A stretch of DNA of 46,079 nt from Sulfurisoma sp. (lineage in GTDB: Bacteria; Pseudomonadota; Gammaproteobacteria; Burkholderiales; Rhodocyclaceae), in the NCBI GenBank assembly GCA_030691075.1, contig JAUYFI010000096.1, positions 1-46,079 of the forward strand, read 5' to 3'. The stretch's first letter is position 1. Each line of letters starts with the position of its first letter. The notes under the pieces are model-generated. The model made no database searches and was not told the DNA's origin. It saw only the letters and a program-made list of their open reading frames with translations. This document shows positions 19,394-32,328 of the stretch, one piece after another. Both the position numbers and the translations under genes were made by a program.

Positions 19394-20095
19394 TCAGCCG
19401 CCGGCAACCTCTCGCTCGATACCCTCGAGGCCGATGTGGCGAACGTCGCGGCCCTTGACCATGTAGACCACGTACTCCGAGATGTTCTTGGCATGGTCGC
19501 CGATGCGCTCGACGGCCTTGGCGATGAACAGCACCTCGAGCGAGGACGAGATCATGCGCGGGTCTTCCATCATGAAGGTGATGAGCTGGCGCATGATGGA
19601 CTTGAACTCGGCATCGACTTCCTTGTCCTGGCGCACCACCTGCGCCGCGGCCGTGAGATCGGTGCGGGCGAAGGCGTCGAGCGCCTTGCGCAGCATCTCC
19701 ACCGCGACATTGGCGACATGGCGCAGCTCGACGCGGGGCACGAAGGGCGTGTCGCCCGAATGCAGCGCGCGGGCGCGCTTGGCGATCTTCTTCGCCTCGT
19801 CGCCGACGCGCTCGAGGTCGGTGATGGTCTTGATCACGGCCATGATCATGCGCAGGTCGGAGGCGGCCGGCTGGCGCCGTGCGATCAGGTGGGCGCAGGC
19901 TTCGTCGAGCTCGACCTCCTGGCGATTGACGTCGTGGTCGGTGGCAACCACCTGGTCGGCCAGCATCAGGTCGCCGTTCTCGAGAGCGCCGAAGGCGCGG
20001 ACGATCTGCTGCTCGACCAGGCCACCCATCTGCAGTACGCGCGAGCGGATGTTTTCGAGGTCGGCGTCGAACTGCTTGGCGATATGTTCGTTCAT
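19394..20095 (-). CDS. phoU: Phosphate-signalling protein PhoU
   Basis: Cytoplasmic negative regulator linking the Pst phosphate transporter to the PhoR/PhoB two-component system. The 233-residue protein starts at the ATG at 20095 and is two three-helix PhoU repeats. It contains the metal-binding-type motifs DLERVGDEAKKIA and AVERIGDHAKNISEYV, one in each repeat, at the expected positions. No pst or phoBR genes are present in the window, which is unusual for phoU but common where the cluster has been split. It lies downstream of rpiA in the same direction, 66 bp away. Confidence 0.96.
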   Translation of the reverse strand: MNEHIAKQFDADLENIRSRVLQMGGLVEQQIVRAFGALENGDLMLADQVVATDHDVNRQEVELDEACAHLIARRQPAASDLRMIMAVIKTITDLERVGDEAKKIAKRARALHSGDTPFVPRVELRHVANVAVEMLRKALDAFARTDLTAAAQVVRQDKEVDAEFKSIMRQLITFMMEDPRMISSSLEVLFIAKAVERIGDHAKNISEYVVYMVKGRDVRHIGLEGIEREVAGG

Positions 20096-20161
20096 TGGTG
20101 GCTCTCCGTCACGGCATCGGGCAGGCGGGGCAGTCTATTGCACCGACATGACAGGAATATT

Positions 20162-20833
20162 TCACCTGGCGACTTGCCTGACGCCGTCGGGCGTGGCCAG
20201 CAGCAGCAGGTCGGCGCCGCGGCAGGCGAAGAGCCCGTTGGTGACGACGCCGACGATCTGATTGAGGGCTGTCTCGAAACCCGCCGGATCGGCGATGGCG
20301 AGACCATGCACGTCGAGAATGATGTTGCCGTTGTCGGTGGTGAAGCCGGCGCGCGGTTTCGGCTGGCCGCCCAGCTTTTCGATTTCGCGCGCGACGTAGG
20401 CCTGCGCCATCGGGATCACCTCGACCGGCAGCGGGAACTTGCCCAGCGTGGCCACGAGCTTGCTCTGGTCGCAGACGCAGATGAACTTGCCGGCCACGGC
20501 GGCGACGATCTTCTCGCGCGTCAGCGCGCCGCCGCCGCCCTTGACCATTTCCAGATTTTCGGTGATCTCGTCGGCGCCGTCGACATAGACGGGCATGGCG
20601 GTCACGTCATTGAGGTCGACGACCTCGATGCCGTGGCCCTCGAGACGCTTCCGGGTCGCCTCGGAGCTGGCCACCGTCGCGCACACACGATCCTTGATCG
20701 CCGCGAGTTCGTCGATGAAAAAGTTGGCGGTGGAGCCGGTGCCGACGCCGATGATGCTGCCCGCCGGCACATTGGCGGCGATGTAGTCGCGCGCGGCGCG
20801 CGCCACGGCCTGCTTGAGTTCGTCCTGGGTCAT
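20162..20833 (-). CDS. rpiA: Ribose-5-phosphate isomerase A
   Basis: Interconverts ribulose 5-phosphate and ribose 5-phosphate in the pentose-phosphate pathway. The 223-residue protein starts at the ATG at 20833. Visible motifs are [15 protein letters not shown] (phosphate binding), [24 protein letters not shown] with catalytic Asp residues, and [14 protein letters not shown] with the catalytic Glu and Lys region. Length is normal. The start codon overlaps the stop of the upstream 577-residue protein gene as ATGA, so the two are translationally coupled. Confidence 0.97.
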   Translation of the reverse strand: MTQDELKQAVARAARDYIAANVPAGSIIGVGTGSTANFFIDELAAIKDRVCATVASSEATRKRLEGHGIEVVDLNDVTAMPVYVDGADEITENLEMVKGGGGALTREKIVAAVAGKFICVCDQSKLVATLGKFPLPVEVIPMAQAYVAREIEKLGGQPKPRAGFTTDNGNIILDVHGLAIADPAGFETALNQIVGVVTNGLFACRGADLLLLATPDGVRQVAR

Positions 20834-22563
20834 TGCTCTGTTCCTATGGTTTTCTTGGGGTTTTTTGCTCGGTCGATGGCGGCGAAACGCACACGGTCGA
20901 AATCATCCCCGCGCTCGACAAGTTGCGTCAGCTTGACCTGCAGGGTCGTTTCGCCGATGCGGACCCGGATGGCCAGGTCGGCGGCGAAGGCGCCGTGCGG
21001 CAGGATCAGATCAAAGCCGTCGTTGGACACGAGGATAGCATCAAGATAGCCATCCCCCTCCCCCTCGAGCTTCGCCCACGCCGCGGTTTCGGCGTCCACC
21101 ATCGGCTTGACCCTGGCCGCCACCGATGGCCAGTCCAGGGTTTCGATGCCAAGCGTGGCCTGCCCGGCGGCGTTGCGGCCGATGCGGCGGATGAGACCCA
21201 GGCGCCAGTCGATGCCATCGGAGTAGCGCAGACAGACCAGGCCGCCGATGCGATGCTTGGCCCGGACTGCCGGGGCGATGGCGCCGAGTCCGGTGTCGCT
21301 GATATCCGCCTGCACCCAGTGCTCCATCATCTGACGATCGCCGGAGAGTTCGAACTTTTCCAGAACTTCCAGCGGATTGACCACCAGCGGCTGTGCGGCC
21401 ACGGCGGGCTCGGAGCTTTCCTCCCTGACCGAGCCCCCGAAGTGGCGCTCCTGGAACAGGGCGTTGATGTCGTCGCCGCTGTACTCGAGCGTGCGGCCGG
21501 AGCGGGCGAAAGCGGTGAAGGCGATCATGCGCCGCGCCAGACCGAAGCCGAGCACGACGTTCAGTTCCTCGTGGGTGCTTTGGCGGGCCTTGCCGCGCTG
21601 GGGCGGGGGCTCCGCCCAATGCTGCATCAATACCGTGACCAGTTGCCGGACCTGTTCGATGCTGGCGCCGGTTGTCCGCAGCGCATCGGGCAGTTCGCGC
21701 GACTTGCGCAGGTCGGCTGCGAGTTTCGTTATGATCGGCCGCAGGCGCGCGCGCGCGAGGTAGCGGAAGCTGCCTTGCCCCGGCGCCGAGTCGCGCATCA
21801 GTGGTGCCGGGCCGCAATCGCCGCCGAGGTCGATCTGGTGGGTCGATGCCATCCCCGCGCTACCGGCCAGTTCGAGCGTGTCAGCGCTGTCCAGCAGCAG
21901 ACGCTCGATGACCTCGACCTGTTGCGGGACGAGATTGGAGAGCGGGGCCAACTCGAAATAGGCGGCGACGAGATAAAGCCGCAGCGCGGTGAATTTCTTT
22001 TCGGCGCCATCAAATGGCGGCGCGGCCTCGTTGGCGACACCCATCCGTCCCGAAGCCGACAGCAGGCCATGTATCTCCTGCCACCAGGCCGCGTCGGCGG
22101 AACGGTAGCGGAAGCGCAGCAACTTCTTGCGCGCCGCCGCCGCGCCGATGCCGCGCAGCGCGGCCAGCAACAGGTCGCGCTTGTCGATTGCCGCCTGGGG
22201 CGTGCGCAGTTGCATGTCGAGGCAATGGCGGTAGTCTTGCGCTACATGCCGCAGATTCTTGTCCAGCGCGGACCACACCACTTCGGACATGTGCTCGCGG
22301 TGCGCTGGCGACAGATAGCGCTCGAGCAGCGCGACGCGTGCCGCCTCCGCCGCGTCATCCAGGCGCAGGATGGCGCGCAGCAGCGCCCCGGTTCCGATCT
22401 CGTCCTGAAAGCGGGCGCTATCGGCAAGCCAGTGATCGAGTTCCAGCAAGGCTCGCGACGGCTCGGACGGAATTTCGGCCAACAGGCTGGCGACATTTTC
22501 ATCCGAGCCCAACGGGTGAGTGGACTTGGCTCCGGCCTTCAGCGAAAAAAGCTTACCGAACAT
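20830..22563 (-). CDS. Uncharacterised 577-residue protein with PilZ-like C-terminal region
   Basis: I do not recognise a named family. The first ~380 residues look soluble and helical, rich in Ala, Leu and Arg, with no signal peptide and no transmembrane segment. The last ~190 residues resemble PilZ-type beta-barrels: [13 protein letters not shown] fits D/NxSxxG, and [17 protein letters not shown] fits the barrel strand. I see no clear RxxxR arm in front of it, so c-di-GMP binding is uncertain. The stop overlaps the rpiA start by 4 bp (ATGA). It lies 53 bp from the end of lpdA, in the same direction. The gene is clearly real from its length, codon pattern and coupling. The role is unknown. 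Confidence 0.8.
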   Translation of the reverse strand: MFGKLFSLKAGAKSTHPLGSDENVASLLAEIPSEPSRALLELDHWLADSARFQDEIGTGALLRAILRLDDAAEAARVALLERYLSPAHREHMSEVVWSALDKNLRHVAQDYRHCLDMQLRTPQAAIDKRDLLLAALRGIGAAAARKKLLRFRYRSADAAWWQEIHGLLSASGRMGVANEAAPPFDGAEKKFTALRLYLVAAYFELAPLSNLVPQQVEVIERLLLDSADTLELAGSAGMASTHQIDLGGDCGPAPLMRDSAPGQGSFRYLARARLRPIITKLAADLRKSRELPDALRTTGASIEQVRQLVTVLMQHWAEPPPQRGKARQSTHEELNVVLGFGLARRMIAFTAFARSGRTLEYSGDDINALFQERHFGGSVREESSEPAVAAQPLVVNPLEVLEKFELSGDRQMMEHWVQADISDTGLGAIAPAVRAKHRIGGLVCLRYSDGIDWRLGLIRRIGRNAAGQATLGIETLDWPSVAARVKPMVDAETAAWAKLEGEGDGYLDAILVSNDGFDLILPHGAFAADLAIRVRIGETTLQVKLTQLVERGDDFDRVRFAAIDRAKNPKKTIGTEQ

Positions 22564-22616
22564 CGGTCAAGAATAGCACTCCCCCCGCCTTTCGTTAATT
22601 CCCGAGCCGTGGTGAG

Positions 22617-24386
22617 TCAGCGCTTGCGCGGCGGCGGCAGGTCGGTGCAACTGCCGTGCGCGGCCTCGGCGGCCAGGCCGATCGTCTCGCCCAGCGTCGG
22701 GTGCGGGTGGATGGTCTTGCCGATGTCGATGGCGTCGGCGCCCATCTCGATGGCCAGCGCGACTTCGCCGATCATGTCGCCGGCGTTGGGGCCGACGATG
22801 GCGCCGCCGACAATGCGGTGCGTCTCGGCGTCGAACAGCAGCTTGGTGAAGCCGTAGTCGGCGCCGTTGGCGATGGCGCGGCCCGAGGCGGCCCAGGGGA
22901 ACAGGCCCTTCTCGATCGCTCGTCCCCGTGCCTTGCACTGCTCTTCGGTGAGGCCGACCCAGGCGATCTCGGGATCGGTGTAGGCGACCGAGGGGATCGC
23001 GCCGGCGTCGAAATGGCTACGCTTCCCGGCGGCGACTTCCGCCGCGACGTGCGCCTCATGCACCGCCTTGTGGGCGAGCATGGGCTGGCCGACGATGTCG
23101 CCGATGGCGAAGATGTGCGGCACGTTGGTGCGCAGTTGCGGGCTGACCTCGATGAAGCCGCGCTCGGTCACGGCGACGCCGGCGGCCTCGGCATTGATCT
23201 TTTTGCCGTTCGGCGAACGGCCGGTGGCGACCAGTACCATGTCGTAGCGCTGTGAATCGGCGGGTGCGTTCTCACCCTCGAACTTGACCCAGACGCCGTC
23301 GTCCCTGGCCTCGACCGCCACGGTCTTGGTCTTGAGCATGACACGCTCGAAGCGTTTGGCGTTCTGCTTCTCCCAGACCTTGACCAGGTCGCGATCGGCG
23401 CCGGGCATCAGGCCGTCGAGCATCTCGACCACCGAGATGCGCGCGCCCAGCGCCGAATAGACCGTCGCCATTTCGAGGCCGATGATGCCGCCGCCGATGA
23501 CCAGCATCTGCTTGGGCACGAAGCGCAACTCGAGCGCGCCGGTGGAATCGACGATGCGCGGGTCCTCGGGAATGAAGGGCAGCTTGACCGCGCTGGAACC
23601 GGCGGCGATCACGGCTTGCGCGAACTTCACCACCTTGCGGCCTTCGGCGGTTTCGATGCCGATGTGATGTGGGTCGAGGAAGCCGCCGATGCCGCGCACG
23701 ACCTGCACCTTGCGCGCCTTGGCCATGCCGGCCAGACCCGTGGTGAGCTTGCCGACGACCTTGGCCTTGTGCGCGCGCAGCGTGTCGAGATCGACCGCGG
23801 GGGCGGCGAAGGCGACGCCGAGATCGGCGAAGTGGGCCACCTCTTCCATCACGGCCGCGACGTGCAGCAGCGCCTTGGACGGAATGCAGCCGACGTTGAG
23901 GCAGACGCCGCCGAGGGTGGCGTATTTTTCGACCAGCACGACCTTCATGCCGAGGTCGGCCGCGCGGAAGGCGGCCGAGTAGCCGCCGGGGCCGGCGCCG
24001 AGCACCATCAGGTCGCACTCGATGTCGGCGCCGCCGGAATGGGTGGCCGCAGTGGAGGCGGCAGCCGCGGAAATCGGCGTGACCGGGGGGAATCCCCGTG
24101 GGGCTGGCGGGACGGCGGCGGCCGGCTGAGGTGCGGGGGCAGCCTGTGCCGACGCGGCGGCGTCGAGCACCAGCACCAGCACGCCTTCGGCAACCCTGTC
24201 GCCGACCTTGATCTTCACTTCCCTGACCGTGCCGGCGGCGGGAGAGGGCACGTCCATGGTGGCCTTGTCGGACTCGAGGGTGATCAGCGTGTCCTCGGCC
24301 TTGATGACATCGCCCGGCTTGACGTGCACCTCGATGACCGGCACGTCCTTGAAGTCGCCGATGTCGGGAACCTTCACTTCCATCAT
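22617..24386 (-). CDS. lpdA: Dihydrolipoamide dehydrogenase (E3) with N-terminal lipoyl domain
   Basis: FAD-dependent E3 that reoxidises dihydrolipoamide of the pyruvate dehydrogenase complex with NAD. The 589-residue protein starts at the ATG at 24386 with GGAG upstream. An in-frame ATG at 24383 is equivalent. Residues 2-75 are a lipoyl domain with lipoyl-Lys41 in ESDKATMD. A linker of about 45 residues follows, in which residues 90-106 are encoded by a dispersed-repeat copy. The E3 core then begins at LMVLGAGPGGYSAAF with the redox pair GGVCLNVGCIPSK (Cys162, Cys167). Lipoyl-E3 fusions are known in betaproteobacteria. It is the third gene of aceE-aceF-lpdA. Confidence 0.96.
   Translation of the reverse strand: MMEVKVPDIGDFKDVPVIEVHVKPGDVIKAEDTLITLESDKATMDVPSPAAGTVREVKIKVGDRVAEGVLVLVLDAAASAQAAPAPQPAAAVPPAPRGFPPVTPISAAAASTAATHSGGADIECDLMVLGAGPGGYSAAFRAADLGMKVVLVEKYATLGGVCLNVGCIPSKALLHVAAVMEEVAHFADLGVAFAAPAVDLDTLRAHKAKVVGKLTTGLAGMAKARKVQVVRGIGGFLDPHHIGIETAEGRKVVKFAQAVIAAGSSAVKLPFIPEDPRIVDSTGALELRFVPKQMLVIGGGIIGLEMATVYSALGARISVVEMLDGLMPGADRDLVKVWEKQNAKRFERVMLKTKTVAVEARDDGVWVKFEGENAPADSQRYDMVLVATGRSPNGKKINAEAAGVAVTERGFIEVSPQLRTNVPHIFAIGDIVGQPMLAHKAVHEAHVAAEVAAGKRSHFDAGAIPSVAYTDPEIAWVGLTEEQCKARGRAIEKGLFPWAASGRAIANGADYGFTKLLFDAETHRIVGGAIVGPNAGDMIGEVALAIEMGADAIDIGKTIHPHPTLGETIGLAAEAAHGSCTDLPPPRKR
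24070..24118 (+). repeat. Dispersed repeat, 24-bp-core form (copy 5, inside lpdA linker)
   Basis: On the plus strand it reads GAAATCGGCG. A 24-bp core follows, starting TGACCGGGGGG and ending CCCGTGGGG, and then CTGGC and GGGACGGCGG. On the coding strand it encodes AAVPPAPRG then FPPVTPIS, a Pro/Ala-rich linker. Confidence 0.8.
24188..24383 (-). repeat. Lipoyl-domain direct repeat, lpdA copy
   Basis: 196 bp that are almost identical to 25650-25845 in aceF. I count roughly a dozen to fifteen differences by eye, and most of the domain is unchanged at the DNA level. This suggests recent duplication or continuing gene conversion between the two lipoyl domains. Confidence 0.8.
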
Positions 24387-24435
24387 GATTTTTCTCCAGC
24401 GAGCATGACCGTGTGCGAGACCAGCGGCTGCCGCT

Positions 24436-25857
24436 TCACAATAATGTCCGGCGCATGTCGGCCAGCAACTGGCCGAGGAAGGCGGTGAAGCGCGCCGCCA
24501 GCGCGCCGTCGATCACGCGGTGGTCGTAGGACAGCGACAGCGGCAGCATCAGCCTCGGTTCGAATTCGCGGCCGTTCCACTTCGGCTTGATCTCGGATTT
24601 CGACACGCCGAGGATGGCGACCTCGGGCGCGTTGATGATGGGCGTGAAGGCCGTGCCGCCAATGCCGCCGAGGCTGGAGATGGAAATGCAGCCGCCCTGC
24701 ATCTCCGCCGGGCCGAGCTTGCCGTCGCGGGCCCTCGAAGCCATGGCCGAGCTTTCGCTGGCGATCTCGAGCACGCCCTTGCCGTCGGCGTTCTTGAGCA
24801 CCGGCACCACCAGGCCGTTGGGCGTGTCGGCGGCGAAACCGATGTTGAAGTACTGCTTCATCACCAGGTTGTCGCCGTCGAGAGAGGCGTTGAAGGCCGG
24901 ATATTTCTTCAGCGCGACGACCATGGCCTTGATGAGGAAGGCGAGCATGGTGAGCTTGACGCCACTCTTCTCGTTCTCCTTGTTGAGCTGGACGCGCAGC
25001 GCTTCGAGCTCGGTGATGTCGGCCTCGTCGAACTGGGTGACGTGGGGGATCATCGCCCAGTTGCGGGCGAGGTTGGCGCCCGATATCTTCTGGATGCGCG
25101 ACAGCGGCTTGGTTTCGATGGGGCCGAACTTGGCGAAGTCGACCCGCGGCCAGGGCAGCAGATTCAATCCGCCGGAAAAAGTCGGCGCTGGCGACGCCCC
25201 GAAGGAAGTCCCCTTGGGGGACACGGCGGTGGAGCCGGCCATGACGCCTTTGACGAAGCCTTGCACGTCGGCCTGAGTAATGCGGCCCTTGGGGCCACTG
25301 CCCTTGACCTTGCGAACATCGACGCCGAGCTCGCGCGCGTAACGGCGCACCGAGGGGCTGGCGTGGGCCTGGTGGCCGCCCATGACTTCGGCGGCGATGT
25401 CGCCGGGCGTGGGCATGCTGATGGCTGACGGCGCGCTGGTGGGTTCGGCCTCGGTCGGACGCAGTTCGCAGACTTCGCCTTCGGCGGCCGGTGCCGTGTT
25501 CGAGACAGGCGCAGCGGGAGCGACCGAGGCAGTGAGTGGCGGCGCGACCGCCGAGGGCGCCGCCGTGTCCCCCAAGGGGACTTCCTTCGGGGCGTCGCCA
25601 GCGCCGACTTTTTCGCTGCCAGCCTCGAGCAGCAGCACCAGCGTGCCTTCGGCCACTTTGTCGCCAACCTTGACTTTCACTTCCCTGACCGTGCCGGCGA
25701 CGGGCGAGGGCACGTCCATGGTGGCCTTGTCGGACTCCAGCGTGATCAACGTGTCCTCGGCCTTGATGACATCGCCCGGCTTGACGTGCACCTCGATGAC
25801 CGGCACGTCCTTGAAGTCGCCGATATCGGGAACTTTGACTTCCATTGTCGTGGCCAT
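24436..25857 (-). CDS. aceF: Pyruvate dehydrogenase E2, dihydrolipoamide acetyltransferase
   Basis: Core of the pyruvate dehydrogenase complex, transferring acetyl groups from lipoamide to CoA. The 473-residue protein starts at the ATG at 25857, 3 bp after the aceE stop. Domains: one lipoyl domain (5-78, Lys44 in ESDKATMD), linker, peripheral-subunit-binding domain (about 166-203, ASPSVRRYARELGVD), linker, and the catalytic domain with DHRVIDG (His446). Many E2s of this type carry two or three lipoyl domains, so one is on the low side. Both linkers contain dispersed-repeat copies in opposite orientation: residues 83-99 (KVGAGDAPKEVPLGDTA) and 210-227 (TAVSPKGTSFGASPAPTF). Confidence 0.96.
   Translation of the reverse strand: MATTMEVKVPDIGDFKDVPVIEVHVKPGDVIKAEDTLITLESDKATMDVPSPVAGTVREVKVKVGDKVAEGTLVLLLEAGSEKVGAGDAPKEVPLGDTAAPSAVAPPLTASVAPAAPVSNTAPAAEGEVCELRPTEAEPTSAPSAISMPTPGDIAAEVMGGHQAHASPSVRRYARELGVDVRKVKGSGPKGRITQADVQGFVKGVMAGSTAVSPKGTSFGASPAPTFSGGLNLLPWPRVDFAKFGPIETKPLSRIQKISGANLARNWAMIPHVTQFDEADITELEALRVQLNKENEKSGVKLTMLAFLIKAMVVALKKYPAFNASLDGDNLVMKQYFNIGFAADTPNGLVVPVLKNADGKGVLEIASESSAMASRARDGKLGPAEMQGGCISISSLGGIGGTAFTPIINAPEVAILGVSKSEIKPKWNGREFEPRLMLPLSLSYDHRVIDGALAARFTAFLGQLLADMRRTLL
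25176..25229 (+). repeat. Dispersed repeat, 27-bp-core form (copy 6, inside aceF, second linker)
   Basis: A 54-bp copy: AAAAAGTCGGCG, then CTGGC, then a 27-bp core starting GACGCCCCGAAGG and ending CCCTTGGGG, then GACACGGCGG. It lies opposite to the coding strand, where it reads TAVSPKGTSFGASPAPTF. It is identical to copy 7. Confidence 0.85.
25560..25613 (-). repeat. Dispersed repeat, 27-bp-core form (copy 7, inside aceF, first linker)
   Basis: An exact 54-bp inverse of copy 6, 330 bp away. On the coding strand it reads KVGAGDAPKEVPLGDTA. The pair forms a perfect long inverted repeat bracketing the peripheral-subunit-binding domain. Confidence 0.85.
25650..25845 (-). repeat. Lipoyl-domain direct repeat, aceF copy
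   Basis: Partner of 24188-24383 in lpdA. See that entry. It encodes residues 5-69 of the aceF product. Confidence 0.8.
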
Positions 25858-25860
25858 GGC

Positions 25861-28563
<2,703 letters not shown>

Positions 28564-28694
28564 GCGGTCTCCTCCTTTGTCTGTGTTGTAGATGGCCCGG
28601 CGACGGGGTAGCCGCCGTGAACCGTTTTCGCACAGTGTAGCCGGCCGGGTAGGTCGGGTGCCCTGAGCTGTTCCGCATGGTAAAACATGAATTC

Positions 28695-28708
28695 GCATTG
28701 TGCAATGC
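28695..28708. promoter_or_regulatory. Small palindrome upstream of aceE
   Basis: GCATTG and CAATGC are separated by 2 bp in the 223-bp gap between ychF and aceE, about 130 bp before the aceE start. Size and symmetry suit a dimeric-regulator operator, but I cannot name one. The rest of the gap shows no clear promoter or terminator. Confidence 0.3.
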
Positions 28709-28786
28709 TGCGCTGCGGCGACCGAGTACCGTCCGGCGTGTCATCCCGCTCCGGGGATATCGACTTGGCCCGGCCATCGGCCGTGT

Positions 28787-29881
28787 TTAGACGTTGAACA
28801 GGAAGTTCAACACGTCGCCGTCCTTGACGACGTATTCCTTGCCTTCCGCGCGCATCTTGCCGGCTTCCTTGGCCCCCTGTTCGCCTTTGTAGGCGATGAA
28901 ATCATCATAGGCGATGGTCTGGGCGCGGATGAAGCCACGCTCGAAGTCCGTGTGAATCACGCCGGCGGCCTGCGGCGCGGTATCGCCGACGTGGATGGTC
29001 CAGGCGCGGACTTCCTTGACGCCGGCGGTGAAGTAGGTCTGCAGGCCGAGCAGCTTGAAGGCGGCGCGGATCAGGCGGTTCAAGCCCGGTTCATCCTGCC
29101 CGAGGTCGGCGAGGAACATCTGCTTCTCGTCGTCGGCGAGGTCGGCGATCTCGGCCTCGATGGCGGCGCAGATAGCCACCACCAAAGCACCCTCCTTCGC
29201 CGCGTGGTCGCGCACGGCATCCAGATGCGGATTGTTGTCGAAGCCGCCTTCCTTGACGTTGGCGGCATAGAGCACGGGCTTGGCGGTGATGAGGCAGAGG
29301 GGCTTGAGGTTGGCCCATTCCTCCTTCGCCAGGTCCAGCGCGCGCACCGGCCTGGCCTGGTTCAATTGCGCCTGGCATTTTTCCAGCACGGCCACCAACA
29401 GCTTGGCCTCCTTGTCGCCGCCTGACTTGGCCTGCTTGCCGTAGCGCACCAGCGCCTTTTCCACCGTGGCCAGGTCGGCCAGGGCGAGCTCGGTGTCGAT
29501 CACCTCGATGTCATCGAGCGGATCGATCCTGCCCGCCACATGCACCACGTTGTCGTCGGAAAAGCAGCGCACGACATGGACGATGGCATCGGTCTCGCGG
29601 ATGTTGGCGAGGAACTGGTTGCCGAGACCCTCGCCCTTGCTGGCGCCGGCGACGAGGCCGGCGATGTCGACGAATTCGACGATGGCGTGCTGCACCCGCT
29701 GCGGCTTGACGATGGCGGACAGCGCGTCGAGGCGTGGATCGGGCAGCTCGACGATGCCGACATTCGGCTCGATGGTGCAGAAGGGATAGTTGGCCGCGTC
29801 GATGCCGGCCTTGGTGAGGGCGTTGAAGAGGGTGGACTTGCCGACATTGGGTAGACCGACGATGCCGCATTTGAGACTCAT
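28787..29881 (-). CDS. ychF: Redox/ribosome-associated ATPase YchF (OLA1 family)
   Basis: Obg-family P-loop protein that prefers ATP, binds ribosomes and affects stress responses. The 364-residue protein starts at the ATG at 29881. The motifs are [15 protein letters not shown] (P-loop, residues 8-22), the [20 protein letters not shown] switch region and the C-terminal TGS-like domain ending NFLFNV. The family's altered G4 motif is consistent with ATP preference. Its start overlaps the pth stop as ATGA, the classical pth-ychF pairing. Confidence 0.97.
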   Translation of the reverse strand: MSLKCGIVGLPNVGKSTLFNALTKAGIDAANYPFCTIEPNVGIVELPDPRLDALSAIVKPQRVQHAIVEFVDIAGLVAGASKGEGLGNQFLANIRETDAIVHVVRCFSDDNVVHVAGRIDPLDDIEVIDTELALADLATVEKALVRYGKQAKSGGDKEAKLLVAVLEKCQAQLNQARPVRALDLAKEEWANLKPLCLITAKPVLYAANVKEGGFDNNPHLDAVRDHAAKEGALVVAICAAIEAEIADLADDEKQMFLADLGQDEPGLNRLIRAAFKLLGLQTYFTAGVKEVRAWTIHVGDTAPQAAGVIHTDFERGFIRAQTIAYDDFIAYKGEQGAKEAGKMRAEGKEYVVKDGDVLNFLFNV

Positions 29882-30477
29882 GCTTCTTCCTTTTTCGGGG
29901 GTGCGGGCCGCGCGTTGATTTTCTGCGTGGCGGCGTTGAAATCGGCGCGAGCCAGCAGCGGCCAGGCCAGCAGCGCGCGATCGAGCGCCGCGTCGATTTC
30001 CGTGGATTCCTCGCGCCGCGGCGGCTTCAGCACGTAATTGACGACCTCGTCCTTGTCGCCCGGGTGGCCGATGCCGACGCGCAACCGCCAGTAGTCCTGG
30101 GTGCCGAGGTGCGAGCTGATGTCCTTGAGGCCGTTGTGGCCGCCGAGGCCGCCACCGAACTTGAGGCGCATCTGCCCCGGCGGCAGGTCAAGCTCGTCAT
30201 GCACCACCAGCATCTGCGCCGGCTCGATGCGGTAGAAGCGCAGCAATGCGCCGACCGACTGGCCCGAGTGGTTCATGAAAGTCTGCGGCAGCAGCAGCCA
30301 AAGATTGTCGGTGCGCGCGTTGCCCGCGAGGCCGTGGAAGCGCGACTCGCGCGACAGCGTCACGCCGAGTTCGCGCGCCAGGCGTTCACAAAACCAAAAC
30401 CCGGCGTTGTGCCGGGTTTCGGAATAGTCGGCTCCGGGGTTGCCGAGGCCGACGATCAATCGCAGGGCAGCCTGCAT
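29878..30477 (-). CDS. pth: Peptidyl-tRNA hydrolase
   Basis: Releases tRNA from prematurely dropped peptidyl-tRNA. The 199-residue protein starts at the ATG at 30477. It shows the signature [21 protein letters not shown] with catalytic His, the FMNHSG motif with the substrate-binding Asn, and [11 protein letters not shown] with catalytic Asp, then GGHNGLKDI. It is coupled to ychF by a 4-bp overlap and lies 9 bp downstream of rplY. Length is normal. Confidence 0.97.
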   Translation of the reverse strand: MQAALRLIVGLGNPGADYSETRHNAGFWFCERLARELGVTLSRESRFHGLAGNARTDNLWLLLPQTFMNHSGQSVGALLRFYRIEPAQMLVVHDELDLPPGQMRLKFGGGLGGHNGLKDISSHLGTQDYWRLRVGIGHPGDKDEVVNYVLKPPRREESTEIDAALDRALLAWPLLARADFNAATQKINARPAPPKKEEA

Positions 30478-30486
30478 GCCGATGAA

Positions 30487-31152
30487 TTATCTCTTGTCGG
30501 TTTTCTCGGATTTCTTCTCGGCCGGCTTCTTCTCGGGAGCGGCCGGGGCCACCACCGGGGCGACTTCCACTTCCTCGACCGCGCCACCGCCGCGCACGAC
30601 GATGGAAGCGACCACGGGATCCTCGCCCTTGTGCAGGATCGCCTCGACACCGGCGGGCAGCTTGAGTTGGGTGACGTGGATCGAGGCGCCGCCGGCGAGG
30701 TCCTTGAGGTCGACCTCGATAAACGCGGGCAGATCCTTGGGCAGGCACTTGACATCGACTTCGGTCATGACGTGCTGCACCATGCCGCCGGAGAGCTTGA
30801 TGCCCGGGGCGATGTCGGCATTGACGAAGTGCAGCGGCACCTTCTGGTGAATTACATGGGTGGCGTCGATACGCTGGAAATCCACATGCAGGATCAACTG
30901 CCTGTAGGCGTGGCGCTGCACGTCGCGCAGCAGGCACATTTCCTTGGCGCCGTCGAGGTTGATGGTCAGCACGGAGGAATAGAAGGCCTCCTTGCGCAAG
31001 TGCTGGAAGAGTTCGTTGTGGTCGAACTCGATGGACTGCGGCTGAGCGGTGCCGCCGTAGAGAATGCCGGGGACCCGGCTGGCGCGACGCAGGCGGCGGC
31101 TCGCACTCGTTCCCTGCAGTTCGCGTTTGTTGGCGTTGAATTCAATTTGCAT
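30487..31152 (-). CDS. rplY: 50S ribosomal protein L25, CTC form
   Basis: Binds 5S rRNA in the large ribosomal subunit. The 221-residue protein starts at the ATG at 31152. It has the N-terminal L25 domain (SRRLRRASRVPGILYGG, RDVQRHAYRQLILHVDFQRID) plus the longer C-terminal CTC/TL5 extension. It ends in an Ala/Pro/Lys/Glu-rich tail typical of betaproteobacterial forms. It lies between prs and pth in the conserved order prs-rplY-pth-ychF, with a terminator-like hairpin in front of it. Confidence 0.96.
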   Translation of the reverse strand: MQIEFNANKRELQGTSASRRLRRASRVPGILYGGTAQPQSIEFDHNELFQHLRKEAFYSSVLTINLDGAKEMCLLRDVQRHAYRQLILHVDFQRIDATHVIHQKVPLHFVNADIAPGIKLSGGMVQHVMTEVDVKCLPKDLPAFIEVDLKDLAGGASIHVTQLKLPAGVEAILHKGEDPVVASIVVRGGGAVEEVEVAPVVAPAAPEKKPAEKKSEKTDKR

Positions 31153-31167
31153 GATTACTCCAGTGGT

Positions 31168-31199
31168 GAAAAACCCCGCCCGCGACCAGGCGGGGGGTT
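31168..31199 (-). terminator. Intrinsic terminator or attenuator between prs and rplY
   Basis: AACCCCGCC at 31172-31180 pairs with GGCGGGGGGTT at 31189-31199, with two unpaired G. On the minus strand the stem is followed by TTTTTC. It should end part of the prs transcripts, with some read-through into rplY. Confidence 0.65.
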
Positions 31200-31215
31200 G
31201 AAAAATCGTGGCGGC

Positions 31216-32166
<951 letters not shown>

Positions 32167-32251
32167 GCGCGCCGGGCCTATTTTCGTGCGTACTTGCGTT
32201 CAAACGAAGAGGGCAGACCCGAGTGCTGATCGGGCCTGCCCGCGAGTGTCC

Positions 32252-32328
32252 TGGCTGGGGAGGAAGGATTCGAACCTTCGCATGCTGGAATCAAAATCCA
32301 GTGCCTTAACCAGCTTGGCGACTCCCCA
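32252..32328 (-). tRNA. tRNA-Gln (anticodon TTG)
   Basis: Read on the minus strand, the acceptor arms TGGGGAG and CTCCCCA pair over 7 bp, with discriminator G and an encoded CCA. The anticodon stem CTGGA/TCCAG holds the loop TTTTGAT, giving anticodon TTG. The T arm is GAAGG, TTCGAAT, CCTTC. It sits upstream of prs, the usual place in betaproteobacteria. The ispE and lolB genes that normally precede it are absent. Confidence 0.95.
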
